The translations under genes were made by a program, and so were the position numbers. Below are positions 22,757 to 33,479 of a stretch of 64,000 nucleotides of DNA, in pieces (positions within the stretch are counted from its first letter, which is position 1; the number at the start of each line of letters is the position of its first letter). The notes beneath the pieces are model-generated. The model did not search any database. It worked only from the letters and a program-made list of their open reading frames with translations, and was not told the origin of the DNA. This stretch comes from Tipula vernalis. Lineage: Eukaryota; Arthropoda; Insecta; Diptera; Tipulidae. Location: the NCBI GenBank assembly GCA_958295665.1, contig OY282558.1, forward strand, positions 314,374,092-314,438,091, written 5' to 3'.

Positions 22757-23291
22757 AAGGGTTTGGTGGATTATTGTCAGTGTTGATTTTTCCTGATGAT
22801 CAGCTGTCAGATGAGTAAGCTGAAATTAAATCAATACACATATTAATATTTAGTAATTATACATGTAATTTAATTGTACTTAGCTTTAAGAATTTACTGA
22901 TCTTCCTCTGTTTTCCAAAATTGTTTAATCATTAATAATTTTTCCTGTTTATTTATATAATTATTTATTGTCAAAATGTTAACTAAAAATTATTGACATT
23001 TGAAATATTGCTCTTGAGCGACATCTATAAACTAACATTTTACATAAAGGTGCTACAGTTTGTACTAAAAATTTGATAGGGTTACGCAAAATAATAATTT
23101 AGTATAGTATATTTGGTAGAACAGTATATTTATTAGAACAGTATACAGTCCATTGAAAGAAAATAAAAAAAAATGTAATTTTAGTTTTTGGGAGAAGCGG
23201 CACGAAGAAACAACCACAAATAAAAAATTAAACTTGTAAACTACCATTTTTTTTTTCTTATAATTTATTTTAAATGTTGTAAAATTTTACA
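22703..23291 (+). repeat. BEL 3' LTR
   Basis: 589 bp, apparently identical to the 5' LTR. Provides the last 17 or so codons and the stop of gag-pol. Confidence 0.95.
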
Positions 23292-23296
23292 GTGCC
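23292..23296 (+). repeat. BEL target-site duplication, right copy (gtgcc)
   Basis: Partner of 16645-16649. Removing one copy plus the BEL element restores the frame at the end of the old transposase relic. Confidence 0.92.
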
Positions 23297-23326
23297 CATA
23301 TGCCTGAAATAATTTTCAAATATTAA
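23297..23326 (+). pseudogene. Last codons of the split Tc1-like transposase
   Basis: Directly after the right copy of the BEL target duplication the plus strand reads catatgcctgaaataatttt and continues to a taa: HMPEIIFKY. This continues the frame that ends NSRGA at 16649, so BEL entered eleven codons or so before the end of the old gene. Confidence 0.8.
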
Positions 23327-23412
23327 TGCCAAAAAATTTTTGATTACAATTTAATTTTTTGTGTTATTTTTTACAATTTCAAGTTCTATCGTGCTTAAAA
23401 AAACACCCTTTA

Positions 23413-24250
23413 GTTGTTTTCAAACCAAACTCCTATTTTGAGAGAATCCGAGTCGAACGTTTTCTTTAGCTCCCGATAGTATAAAATGACTTCATTAGCT
23501 CACTAAAGATAAACTTTTCAACATACGAATCTGCATACTAAATTGCTCATTATTACCATATTTAGTGGCACAACCTTAATCAAAATGAAACAGGCACCCC
23601 TTGTATTTTGCCTCCGGGAAAACATTTTTAAGGGCAGCTACACTCGCTTTCTCAAAGTCCGATATCATTCGCTTTGGTTTAAAATGAATGTTCCATTTAC
23701 ACTCATTGGATTTTACACTCATCAAGCAAAATTAAAGTGGTACGATCTCGTTTTCAATTTTATCGTGCACTGTAAATAAATGACGCATAAATAACGAATC
23801 GCTTCAAATGTGGCGTCGATGGAGCTTTAGCAGGATAATATTTTTTCCATCAAAAAACTTTTCTTAACTGCTTCATAATTCAAATGTTTAATATATTATC
23901 GGCTTCCTTTTCTTTGCAGGATCTAGCTCGAAGAACTTTATGTTTTTGAGCATGAGTAAATTTTAAATAAATTCGACTTTCAGGATTACACGTATCTTAT
24001 AATTTTAGGGTAAACGTGTCGTTTTATGAGCATTATTTTTTATAAACTCATTGGCATTAAATACTTCTTTTTCAAAATACGAATGACTAGAAGCATCCTA
24101 TTAATTTTATGCAATCCATTTAAACAAAATGTTACCACTCGAGATCTACATATGAGCGGTTTCTGTTGAGCACAAACCGATTGGAAAGTTCGCGTTTTCT
24201 TTCCAAATGATAAGCATATTCATCTATAATTAATTTGGGATTGCCTTTAT
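23413..24250 (-). pseudogene. MULE transposase relic, N-terminal and catalytic part
   Basis: Minus strand, N- to C-terminus: a FLYWCH-type zinc-finger remnant with PKLIIDEYAYHLERKREL (about 24240-24190) and CAQQKPLICRSRVVTF (about 24165); LFTVHDKIENEIVPL (about 23795); PKRMISDFEKASVAALKNVF with catalytic-type Asp at 23657-23659; then EAKYKGCLFHF (23583-23620) and ATKYGNNEQFSMQIRML (about 23560). These are the FLYWCH and MULE domains in normal order. There are stops (tga and taa near 23800, 23720 and 23577) and frameshifts throughout. The gene continues at 15868 on the other side of the Tc1-like insertion. MULE transposases move DNA with 8-10-bp target duplications; this one is dead. Confidence 0.75.
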
Positions 24251-25077
24251 TTGAGTTTTATTACTTCAATATTCACATTAACCAATTTCAAGATTAATTC
24301 ACCTTCAGTGCTTTAAAACAACTTTTTCTGTCAAACTATAAGCAAGCACACTCAGTAAAACTCACTTTTAACACTTATTACTATATCACTTAAAATCAAT
24401 TTTAATACCCATTACCACCCTAGGAACACTTTTTCATTAATTCTTCAACAGGACTTGAATTTTGAACTAATAATTTTCATTATTTAAGTGAATTTAATTA
24501 CATGCAGGAAGGATATTCTAACAATTTCTGGTAATTCCCCAATTTTATTTTTTTTTTTCGGGTCTTCCTTAAATCAAAAAGGACATTCTATCCGAAAACA
24601 AATTATTTATGTTAAATAGTAAAACATAAATTGGGATTTTATCAAGATTCTGTCACTTTAAGATGTTACTGAACTTGTTATAGACCTTAAAGCTGAAATT
24701 TGGCCAGGAACATAGAAATAGTACCGGTGAATTCCCCAATTTTGTAAAAATAATTTAATAAATCTGGGGAATTCCCAAAATACAAATGCATATATGGGAT
24801 TTTCAACAGATATATTTTGAAATGGTCAAAAATTTTAAATAAGGGTGTTTAGGTAAATTACCTAATTCTGTAGAACTAATTTAAAAAAAAATCAGGGCTT
24901 TTCAAAAATTCAGAGCTTAAAATTCAAAGTTTATGAACAAAAATAAATTTTTTAAACAGGAGTTCTCCGAAAACTTTTACTCTTAAAACAAGAGAATTCG
25001 AATGGTTTTACTAAGTATTAGGCTTTTTATAAGACAATACTCTCGACATGGGTTTCCAAAATCTAAGTTCCAACTTA
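24251..25077. other. AT-rich DNA upstream of the MULE relic
   Basis: No coding frame recognised. Diverged duplicated blocks carry aattccccaattttgtaaaa at about 24730 and a similar, more altered block at about 24855; an aattccccaattttatttt phrase is also present near 24534. Probably the leader region of the MULE element. Confidence 0.35.
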
Positions 25078-26344
25078 CGAGGGCGGATTGAAAATGAAGC
25101 TACCTAAGTAGGAAAACAAAATTTTTTTTGCCAAAAACCATTTATTTCTCAACATAGTCTCCATTTAATTCGGCACACTTAGTAAGACGATATTCCAACT
25201 TTTTTATACCATCTGAATAATACGATTTCGGGAACCCCTCAAAATACGCGTTAGTTTCGATAATCAATTTTTCGTTTGAGATGAATCTTTGTCCTGCGAG
25301 CCATTTTTTCAAGTTTGGAAACAGGAAAAAGTCACTAGGAGCTAAATCTGGACTATAAGGTGGATGATCAACCAATTCGAAGTGTATTTCACGTAATTTT
25401 AGCATCGTATCTAATGCTGTGTGGACCGGTGTGTTGTTTCGAAGAAAGAGCACTTTTTTCTTCTTTAAATGTGGTCGTTTTTCCTTGATTGCATCAACCA
25501 ATTGATCCAATAATGCACGATAATACTTTCCTGTGGTTGTGGATCCTTTTTCAAGATAATCGATGAGCAATATTCCGTGTGCATCCCAAAATATAGTGGC
25601 CATAACCTTGCCAGCCGATTTCACTGCCTTTGCCTTCTTCGGAGCACTACCACCAGCTTTGGTTTCAGGTGTGTAGTGGTGGACCCACGTTTCATCAACA
25701 GTAATTAATCGACGCCAAAATCAGCAGGATTACGCTTTATCATGTCCAAACACCGCTGTGAAGTGGTCTGTCGAACTCGTTTTTGTTCGACACTGAGCAA
25801 ACGCGGCACCCATCTTGCCGATAGCTTTTTCATGTGCAAATGTTCATGCAAAATGTTGAACACACGTTCATATGATATGTTTACCATTTCAACAATCTCA
25901 CGCAACTTGACTCGGCGATCATTCATAACGATATCGAGGATTTTCTTGATATTTTCTTTAGTAACCACCTCTTTTGGCCTTCTTGTTGATGGTATTGTTG
26001 CAGTGCTTCTTCGGCCGCGTTTAAATTCAGCAATCCAATATTTTACCATGAAAACTGACGGAGCAGACTCACCGTAATGTTTATCGAGCTTTTCTTTTGT
26101 CTCTTTCGCCGTTTTCCCTTTCAAATAATAGTGTTTAATCACTGCACGAAATTCGTTTTTTTCCATTTTTCAAGAAACACAAAAGTTGCTTACTTCAAAC
26201 AACTACAACAAATAAACTAATCGATGAATTTGGGTGAAATTTTAACAGCCAACGTTTGACAGATCGCAATTTCTAAAAAACAAAAAAAGTTTGTGTTTGT
26301 GCTGCCATCTAGCGCTAGGTAGCTTCATTTTCAATCCGCCCTCG
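25078..26344 (-). mobile_element. mariner (mauritiana-type) element, full length 1267 bp
   Basis: Ends are perfect 28-bp inverted repeats starting cgagggcggattgaaaatga, flanked by TA on both sides (25076-25077 and 26345-26346). It is closely related to 42018-43253: the translated proteins differ at only a few positions apart from the damage listed for each copy. It was inserted between the MULE relic and the right repeat arm. Confidence 0.92.
25142..26166 (-). pseudogene. mariner transposase, frameshifted, second Asp lost
   Basis: ATG at 26166 (MEKNEFRAVIKHYY), helix-turn-helix region to about 25830, GRRSTATIPSTRRPKE linker. A 1-bp deletion near 25715 (a shortened T run, compared with the copy at 42640) shifts the frame and stops it after NPADFGVD. 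Downstream, 25624-25142 reads the catalytic half through YVEK and a stop. The second catalytic Asp is read as Asn (LRNNTPVH instead of LQDNAPVH). The third, in SPDLAPSDFFLF, remains. The copy therefore has two independent lethal lesions. Confidence 0.9.
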
Positions 26345-26519
26345 TAGAATATTAAATGGAACAACGACTCGATCGACGAAATGATCTTATCAAGGAAGAG
26401 GTCCGGATACAATTATAAAACACCAGAAAACCAAACTCCAAAATGTTTTTCAACATTTTGGATTTTAAAAATTAAATTAAAATTAAAATTTTCGAGCGCG
26501 CCCCCGTATTAATTACAAT
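26345..26519. other. Short spacer
   Basis: AT-rich, nothing recognised. Confidence 0.3.
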
Positions 26520-27310
26520 TTATTTTTAAAAGCCAAGATCAAGATTTTTAAATCCATGATTTTGAAAACGAAGATTTTGATAAACAAGGCTTTGGTAACC
26601 AACCCTTTTAAAATCACATTTTTCATAACCCTCTTTTCCAAATTCCGTTTCTGCAAAAATAAAATTCCCAATTTACAGAAAATCTCGGTTTTGATTTTTA
26701 TTTTACTTTAAATGAAAATTCATGCTTCACTAGAAGAGGCAGTGAGTTTAAAAAAAATATGTTTTTCAAAACCATGATTTTGAAAAGAACGATTTTCAAA
26801 ACCGAGATTTTAAAAACCGGGATTTTGGAAACCGCCATTTTGAAGGTAGGATCTTGAAAAGCGGGCAAACTTACCCTCCCTAAAATAAAAATAAAAACCA
26901 GATTTTATTTTTGCAGAACTGGGATTTTTAAAGCAGGATTATGAAAAATGGAATTTTAAAAAGCGGGATTTTTTTGGGCGCAATTTTCATTAAGCAGGAT
27001 TTTGAAATGCGGGATATCGTTACAACCCCGTCATAACCACCACTATTTTCGATGTCCGATTTTTCGTGTATATACATTTATAAATCAAGGGAAAATTCTA
27101 CCAATTTTGCATCAACTTGGTTTTGGAATTTTCATAGGCTTTCGGGATTTTGTATCCTACGGATTTTGTATTTTCCGGATTTATTATTCTCGGGATTTCG
27201 TACCGTCAGACGACGGTTATGTGTCCTCGGGATTTTGTGCTCTCGGGATTTTTTGAAACCCTCGGGATTTTGTACTCTCGGGAATTTGATTCTCGGGATT
27301 TTGTCTCTCT
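26520..27310. repeat. Right tandem-repeat arm of the foldback-like element
   Basis: Degenerate repeats of ccgggattttgaaaa-like units (26540-27010), then a second series of ctcgggattttgt units (27130-27305). Exact inverted matches to the left arm are listed under 15013-15500. The three overlapping open frames at 27002-27371 only reflect the repeat. Confidence 0.65.
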
Positions 27311-28039
27311 CACTGCAACTGACCGTTTTCTTAAAATTACTTTTCGAAATAACCTAAAACTGATAATGTAATTATTTTATTTGTTTATTTAAACTAATAG
27401 GAGCAAAACAATATAAAAACCTCTTAAAATTTTTCAAACAATATCCACATCATACTTACACATTCTCTTTTGAGCAATAGTTTAATTTCAATAAAATGTA
27501 CAGCAACAATCTTAATAAAAAATATACTTAAAAACAACGTAATGCTGGAGGGGACCGTAATGGAGACCTACAAATATTTTTGGCCAAAATTAGACGAAAG
27601 CTTGAGGAATGAAACCCACTAAACAGCAATTTCCTAAAAATATCCTAAAGAAACCAAGGCTTCTTAGCTTTGAGAAGCTTACAAATAAAAAGACAAACGC
27701 AAAATTCGTAAAAACTATAGGTAAACTACATCCTAAAAGAAGGTTAGCTTAGGCAGAAATATGATTTCATTTCCTAATACCTATAGAATCATCTTTGGAG
27801 AATATTCATATTTTTCTGAAGCATATACGAGGAAGAAGATAAGACAAAAACAATTTGTTTGCTAAACTGACTATCAGAAAATCCTACAACTTTCTACAGA
27901 CAACTAAGTATGCCAAACTTCCTGTTACTAATACTAACTAAAGGTTAACCCCAAGTAAGAGTTTTATTAGTAACTAAGCCTAAATCCCTAACAGTATTTG
28001 AATATTTAATTAGCGAACCCTGCAAAAAACACTAGTAAA
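27311..28039. other. AT-rich DNA, no gene recognised
   Basis: May include decayed 3' sequence of the LINE relic that follows, but nothing here could be aligned with confidence. Confidence 0.35.
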
Positions 28040-28440
28040 GGACGAGCTATCTAACGATTTTTTATAAATTATAATCGACTAAGATTTATTCGCATTTAAA
28101 ACGAGCCTATTAGAGACCGACCAACAAACAATATTATTTAAGTCTTCATTTATCAGAGAAATATTCCTAACAATTGAATCCAGATCTTAACAAATATTTC
28201 TATAAATATGGAAGACATCATCGAAAATATGAAATGAACAATAGTGAATAGAGGATTCGTTGTCTTAATCTACATAGAAAATAATAGAGGACCCAGCATT
28301 GAACCTTGATAATTCGATAATGAGTAGCTCCAATAAAAGTATTTGATTGGTCGAACTCTTATTTTAAGGTAGAACTATAACTTAGTTCTCACTTTTATTT
28401 GATATTACTAAAATTCTTACCGCGTGCTTCAAAACGTGAG
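28040..28440 (-). pseudogene. Jockey-type LINE reverse transcriptase fragment
   Basis: Minus strand, across shifting frames, gives QGSMLGPLLFSM (about 28310-28275), a degraded catalytic-box region around IFDDVFHIY (about 28215), then SLINEDLNNIVCWSVSNRLV (about 28160-28100) and NANKS (about 28090). This is the order of the RT core of Jockey-like non-LTR elements from the G-V-P-Q-G-S box to the S-K-S region. The double-Asp box is preserved only in part. No ends, poly-A tail or duplications found. Confidence 0.6.
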
Positions 28441-29944
28441 AATCTTGGGTATGCGTAATCAACCTATTTAATATATGGACGGATCCATAAAAAATAAAAG
28501 TATCTCATTCATAAATTTGACTAACCGTTTATATGGCCACTTCCAAAAAAAAACGAACCTTCAACGCACTTTTTTGCAAACAAAATTTGGCCAGTAGCTC
28601 CTTTTAATCGAAATATTTTGTTTAATTAATACAATATTTATGTAGCTGACGGCGGCAAAGAAAGAATTTTATATTGTCGACGCTAAATAATTTTTGTTTA
28701 TATCTTAATTTAAATAAAATATAAATTAATTATATGGTTTAATGGTACATGTGCGTTACGTTTTAGTCAAGGTAGGTTAATTTACAATTTGCAAATAATA
28801 AAAAATAGTAAAGCAATTAGATACACAAAACAAACAATAAATACATTTTTGGTGTTGTCTAATTTAAACTGTTTAACAAAATTAAAATATGAAAAGCGAA
28901 AATGTTTTATCAACAAATAAAACGTATTTCACACTATGTATACGAGTACATTGTACACATGTATGCGCGATATAATTAAAACTGAATAATCGAGACTAAA
29001 AAGTTTTTATGCAAATAACTCACTACAAGAACAAAAAAATATTTTGGCATTTCGTGACATTTTAAAATCATAATTTATAAATATTTAGTCTAGAATTGGG
29101 ATGTTTGTTTTATTTACAAAAAAAAAAAAAACTTAAGTATGGCAAAAAGCATTAAGCACTTAATGGCTCTAAAATAATTCAAGCGCAAGAAAATGAATAA
29201 AAATTCTAAAATTAGAACTAAATTATAATTTATATAATACTTAGCTATTTCCAAGTGAAAGCAAAATTTACAAATTATCACGTAATCGCGGCATAAATGG
29301 TAGCATAAAAATATGTTTTACAAATTCTGTATTTTGTTGTAATTAATAGGCGTAGATTTTCTATGGTTTACTTACTATAGAAAGTAAATAGATAATCATA
29401 AAAATTATTGTTAAGTATTACGTTAATCTGTCTATTTAAATGGCTTGAAGGTTTTGTGGTGAGATAATGGTTGGTTTAATATTTATTATTAGTCAGTAGT
29501 AACAAATTTATTAAGTGACTTGTGGTTTTATAAATGTATGTGTATTTTTTCAAGCATACCGCACGATTTATCAATTTAAATTTTCTTTGCTGTTTTATGC
29601 ATTTTATTTTCTTGTACAAACCGCGTTGTACTATAATTTAAATGTCTAGTGCAGGTCAAATAAAGTTGCAAGAAACATAATAAATCCCTTTATATTCGTT
29701 GAAAAAGGTTTGTAGCCGGTTTCTTTATTCAAAAATTCTTGTACATCAATTCAAGTTGCGCTTCTAAATGGACCATAAAATCGATTTTATCCATAATTTA
29801 GCAACTTGTCGAATCAGACCAATCTCTAAATAAGCAACGTGCTAACAAGTGTCCAGCTAGTTTTTTCTAAACTGACCAGGTTAAAAATTTTTAATAAATT
29901 TAGAATCCTTGCAATAAAAAAATGTTTGTGTAAACTTGTAAATA
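28441..29944. other. AT-rich DNA, no gene recognised
   Basis: Long A/T-rich stretch with an A run at about 29118-29131. No coding frame, RNA gene or repeat end recognised. Confidence 0.45.
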
Positions 29945-30190
29945 ATACATGGTGATCGCCGTCAACTCCATAGCTAATTTCACATATCTGTCTTCATAAT
30001 TATTCTATGAAGTTGTATGATTGTGAAATGTTTTCCAAAATTGATTTAGTGAAGGGATACCGCCATATTGCAATAGACCGACGGGAACCCGCAAAACAAC
30101 TGTAACATCTACATATATATTTGACCTGGTTTAGTTTGATCAATTGTCGCTTGGAACCAGAAATGTTATGTTATGAATACGGTGTTATAC
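29945..30190 (+). pseudogene. Ty3/gypsy reverse transcriptase fragment
   Basis: Plus strand reads GDRRQL (about 29951), then FSKIDLVKGYRHIAIDRREP (about 30034-30092, the first catalytic Asp region of a gypsy RT), KTTVTSTYIFDL (about 30095-30130) and LGTRN (about 30160), with frame changes between blocks. It ends before the double-Asp box. No LTR was found nearby, and it is not obviously the same family as the element at 49.6-54.3 kb. Confidence 0.6.
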
Positions 30191-30761
30191 GGTAAAGAGT
30201 TATTTCCAGTAGGTAACACACGTAAATTTTCACTCACTATAACTCAGGGAAAGACAACAAATTAAGGTTTGCTAAAATTCCGTGTGTTTTCTAGGTTTAC
30301 GAGTTGCTATCAACCGTTCTCAACCTTCTCATGATACCAGTAATTTTGTTAGTACAGGTATCCTACGAAAACAAATGGGAACTATGAAAATTAATCATCT
30401 AATATAATATAAACAGTCGGATTTTATTTAGGGTGATCATCAGGCCTTATGCTGAACCATCATAACGTTTTAAAGAGACTTCGAAAACGTTTTGAGGTTG
30501 TCATCAAAGGCAAAAATAGCTCGGTTTCGCTATGATGCACAAATTGTCAATCTCTTGGCTGTGATGCCTTTTCTTGTATGTAGCGGAGATTTGGATGACA
30601 GGAAAAGTAAATTCACCCTTTTCCAAAATATTTATGACGTAATTTTCCCTCTTTTCCAAAATATTTCCCATTTTAAAGCCTAGTTTCTGAATCACGGGTT
30701 GAAGGGGCTTCTATATTGTTGCGGTTTATATTGGTTTTGCACTCCCAATTCAACCGTTTAC
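30191..30761. other. Non-coding DNA, nothing recognised
   Basis: Overlapping open frames on both strands at 30492-30695 are not recognised. Confidence 0.35.
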
Positions 30762-30845
30762 AAATCAGGTTCATCGATTTCCAAATCAAATTCATCCTTA
30801 TCCAAAATATATTCATCCTTTTCCAGATTAAATTCATCTTTATTT
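30762..30845. repeat. 21-bp tandem repeat, four copies
   Basis: Four consecutive 21-bp units (30762, 30783, 30804, 30825) on the pattern aaatcaaattcatccttatcc. Because 21 is a multiple of three, all copies stay in one frame and give a heptad-like K-S-x-S-S-x-S pattern. Confidence 0.7.
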
Positions 30846-31289
30846 AAAAATATATTATACTTGCCTGCCACTCTCAATGTCTAATTCCTAATAAAAATTC
30901 TATATTTCAAAAATTTTGTAAAAATTCTTTAAATATCAGGATTCTTAAATCTGACGAATTTCTAAGTTTACATTAACTTTAAAGATTTAGATCTGTAACT
31001 CCCATTTCCCATTTTTACCTTCGCAAATCCGCAATAATTTTATTAAATTCTAATATTCCTGCAATATACCTAAATCTTCTAAATTTTGCTAAATTTCCAA
31101 ATTTCTTTTCATACCAAACTACGTTACAAAGTTCGTTAATTTCTAAAATCAATAATTCCAAATAAATGATGAATTTGAATTTGAGGATTTTATAAAATTT
31201 GTAATCCTAAATTAATCTTTCCACTATTAAAATTTCCAAGCTCTAGAATTCTTATCTATATGTAAGCATCGTAGGATTTTCACTTTCTC
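30846..31289. other. AT-rich DNA with taaattct/aaattc runs
   Basis: No gene recognised. Confidence 0.35.
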
Positions 31290-31645
31290 AAACCTGACAC
31301 TTAGAGTGAATTTTAGAGTGAAGTTCAGCGTTAGTTTAAGAGAGGGTTTTCCAGTGAATTTTAGAGTGATTTCTAAGGTAAGTTGAATTAAAGGGTATAT
31401 TGTAGGGTGAATTTTAAGTAAAATTTTAGGGTTAATTTTAGCGTGACTTGCGTAGGTTGAATTTAAGAATGAATTTCCGAATTAATTTGTCGTAATTTTA
31501 AGAAGAATTTTAAAGTAAATTTGGGGTAAATTTATGATGAATTTGTTGGAGGATTTGGGTTGACTTTGGAGTGAATTTTAGGATGAACTTTTAGGTGTGT
31601 TTTAAGGACAGTTTAAAGGTGAATTTTTGGTTAAAAAGACATTAT
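31290..31645. repeat. Degenerate gtgaattttagg tandem repeat
   Basis: Imperfect 10-13-base units such as agtgaattttag, gggtgaatttta and gtgaatttttgg, with a strong strand bias (few C on the plus strand). In style it is a purine-rich mirror of the pyrimidine-rich arrays at 7500-8580, but the sequences are not the same. Confidence 0.6.
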
Positions 31646-31898
31646 ATGTTAAACTTGATGTCTAAGGTGAGGGTGTTGGGTACATCTCAATAGGGTAGGG
31701 GTTGACCGTCTATAGCTATGTATCTCGTGGTCTATATTCCAACGCTGCAACTATGTAGAAACCTCCAAATGTGTCTAGTATAACTACAAGTGGTAACGCC
31801 CGGACAACGATGTGAAGCATTGGCGTAATACTAGAGGCGAGTGCAGTACACTATAAATGAGCATTGAGCGGAACAAATATGGAAACTAATACCCCAGG
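31646..31898. other. Spacer, nothing recognised
   Basis: Less A/T-rich than its surroundings around 31680-31870; no coding frame recognised. Confidence 0.3.
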
Positions 31899-32130
31899 TT
31901 TAAAAATATTTTATTAGGTAGGTTAATACAGATTAATATTTTATATTTGTATTTAAATTCATAAAATCACAGAGGTTTTCCGCGGATATGATACGAGCGG
32001 ACAGTTAGATAAATGCACCCTCTTTGAAACAAAAATAGGCACATCTCCATACGATAGGGTGGAACCTTTTGTTATTGATGAGGTATATTGGTGAGTTTTA
32101 CGCTATACATGTGAAATTTTGTGATTCACT
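31899..32130 (+). repeat. Left terminal inverted repeat
   Basis: Reads aatacagattaatattttat near 31926, then cacagaggttttccgcggat near 31969, then acatgtgaaattttgtgatt near 32108; all three blocks recur inverted in the right arm. Confidence 0.8.
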
Positions 32131-32245
32131 GTATTTAAAATTTTCCAAGTCACAGAAGTTTTCCGCGGATATGAATTAAGCTGATAGTTAGATGAATGCA
32201 TCTTATTTAAAACAAAAATAGTCCCATCTCCATACGTTGGTGAAG

Positions 32246-33087
32246 ATGATTAGAGATTTCATTGTTGAGAAAGTGCCTGTACTAAGAAATGTGTTTTCAA
32301 AGAAATACGGAGAAGAAACTATATCAGTGGTTAATACATGCGGATTTGATACCCTTACGAAAATGTTTGTTTACATGGGTATCGACATCGAATCTTTAAA
32401 GCTTAGTTTTTGTGAAGTAAATACGGATTTTTTAAAATTTATTTCAAGGATTATTGCATTGAAAAACTTATGTTCTGAAACATATTATACACGCACAAAT
32501 ATATTATTCTGTGTGTTCAAAGGTGTAAAATGTGTGCAGAATTTTGAACATACTACCAAACTAAATGCGGAATTTCAAATAAGAAAATTAAAAGTGCTAA
32601 TTAATAAAATGATTCCCAAACCTACATCGGTTTATCAAAAGTGCTTAGAAGAAGATGTGGTTTGAGTTTGAAATTCATCCGGTTGTTAGTTACTTGCCGT
32701 TTGATATATTCACAGTAAATGAAAATTCGCTTCGCAACATACAAAATTCAATATCGTTCGGAACTTTAACATGCTCCGGATGTGGAGGAAACTTAAAAGT
32801 GGAAAAATAGTTACTCACTATGGAATAGCTATAGCAGATGTGCAATCGTACAAGAACGTCAACTACGCTATACAAATTTTTGAGATTGAAGAAAAAATTA
32901 GCTGGATAACGAAGAACTCTTCTTAAAAGCAATAGTGAATTACAAACAAAATTTAAAACACTATACTGCCATTATTAAATGGCCCAATAATATTTGGGAA
33001 ATATACGACGATTTAAGTAAATTCTGCATAGTAACAACAGATCAGAAGCGCATTAATCCATCAATTTTGTTTTATATTAAAAAATAA
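32246..33087 (+). pseudogene. USP-like cysteine peptidase remnant (tentative)
   Basis: An open frame from ATG 32246 runs 140 codons to 32665 (MIRDFIVEKVPVLRNVF...). The reading then continues in other frames: 32658-32810 with a CSGCG zinc-type pair (32772-32786), 32822-32925, and about 32910-33087 with HYTAIIK (His codon 32959) and WEIYDDLSK (Asp codons 33007-33012). The order Cys box (VVNTCGFDTL, Cys at 32339), CxxC, His box, Asp resembles ubiquitin-specific proteases (peptidase C19). That assignment is my inference from motif order, not a recognised match. At least three frame changes make this copy non-functional. It lies wholly inside the inverted repeats, so it is the element's own cargo. 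Confidence 0.45.
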
Positions 33088-33204
33088 ATTGTTCAACTAA
33101 TTTTTAATATAATTAAATAAACTAAATGAAATTTTTAATCTATTTGAACAATATTTCTGCCAAACCCGCAGAAAACCTAAGCGTAAGTGAATCTCGCGCG
33201 TCAT

Positions 33205-33434
33205 TGAATCTCAGAATTTCACATGTATATCGTAAAATTCATTAACATACTCCATCAATAATAAAATGTTCCACCCCACCGTATGAAGATGGTACTAGTA
33301 TTGTCATTTATCTAACTATCCGCTCATATCATATCCGCGGAAAACCTCTGTGATTTTATGAATGTAAATACAAATATAAAATATTAATCTGTATTAGCCT
33401 ACATAATTATTATGTATAATAAAATATTTTTAAA
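33205..33434 (-). repeat. Right terminal inverted repeat
   Basis: Inverted partner of 31899-32130. The match may extend inward in weaker form to about 33150 (a gcagaaaacctaagcgtaag block resembles the second ccgcgg block of the left side). Confidence 0.8.
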
Positions 33435-33479
33435 ATTCAATTAAATTATATTCAATAATTTTTATTACATTGCTTTAAC

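Larger units (their letters stand above)
16650..23291 (+). mobile_element. Complete BEL/Pao LTR retrotransposon
   Basis: Two LTRs of 589 bp each (16650-17238 and 22703-23291), both beginning tgttgtgaca and ending attttaca, flanked by the 5-bp direct repeat gtgcc (16645-16649 and 23292-23296). A primer-binding-like tgg follows the left LTR at 17239, and a purine-rich tract precedes the right LTR. One uninterrupted gag-pol frame fills the interior. I found no difference between the two LTRs by eye, which marks a recent insertion. No env-like frame is present. Structurally it could still be active. Confidence 0.95.
15871..23410 (+). mobile_element. Internally deleted Tc1/mariner-superfamily element, split by BEL
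   Basis: Left end 15871 starts gagggtgttttttaaagcct. The right end 23410 is its inverted counterpart (complement aagggtgtttttttaagcac). About 40 bp of inverted repeat extends on both sides through gatagaacttgaaattgt. TA flanks both ends (15869-15870 and 23411-23412), as expected for this superfamily. Without the BEL insertion and its 5-bp duplication the element is about 893 bp, too short for a full transposase gene. It sits inside the MULE gene on the opposite strand. Confidence 0.85.
15013..27310 (-). mobile_element. Composite: MULE/foldback-like element with nested insertions
   Basis: Minus-strand fragments of a Mutator-like transposase lie at 23413-24250 (N-terminal half) and 15600-15868 (C-terminal part). 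They are separated by the Tc1-like element 15871-23410. On each side lie arms of degenerate tandem repeats built on an aaaatcccggttttc-like unit, inverted relative to each other (15013-15500 and 26520-27310). Drosophila FB/NOF elements, which I recall as MULE relatives, also have tandem-repeat inverted arms, so I infer the same type. Outer borders and target duplication could not be fixed. A mariner (25078-26344) lies between the transposase and the right arm. Confidence 0.55.
31899..33434 (+). mobile_element. 1.5-kb element with ~230-bp inverted repeats and a peptidase-like gene
   Basis: The left arm at 31899-32130 and right arm at 33205-33434 are inverted copies. A 36-bp stretch is exact (31957-31992 against the complement of 33328-33363), centred on the palindrome-like ccgcgg. 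The outer ends both begin tttaaaaatattttatta. In the left arm an 80-90-bp block is duplicated in direct orientation about 182 bp on (31970 and 32152). Between the arms is one broken gene. I see no transposase and no clear target duplication (left flank ccccagg, right flank attcaat), so the superfamily is unknown. Confidence 0.75.

Noticed and set aside
27002..27371. Three overlapping plus-strand frames rich in Ser-Gly-Phe
   Set aside because: Produced by the ctcgggattttgt tandem repeat of the right arm.
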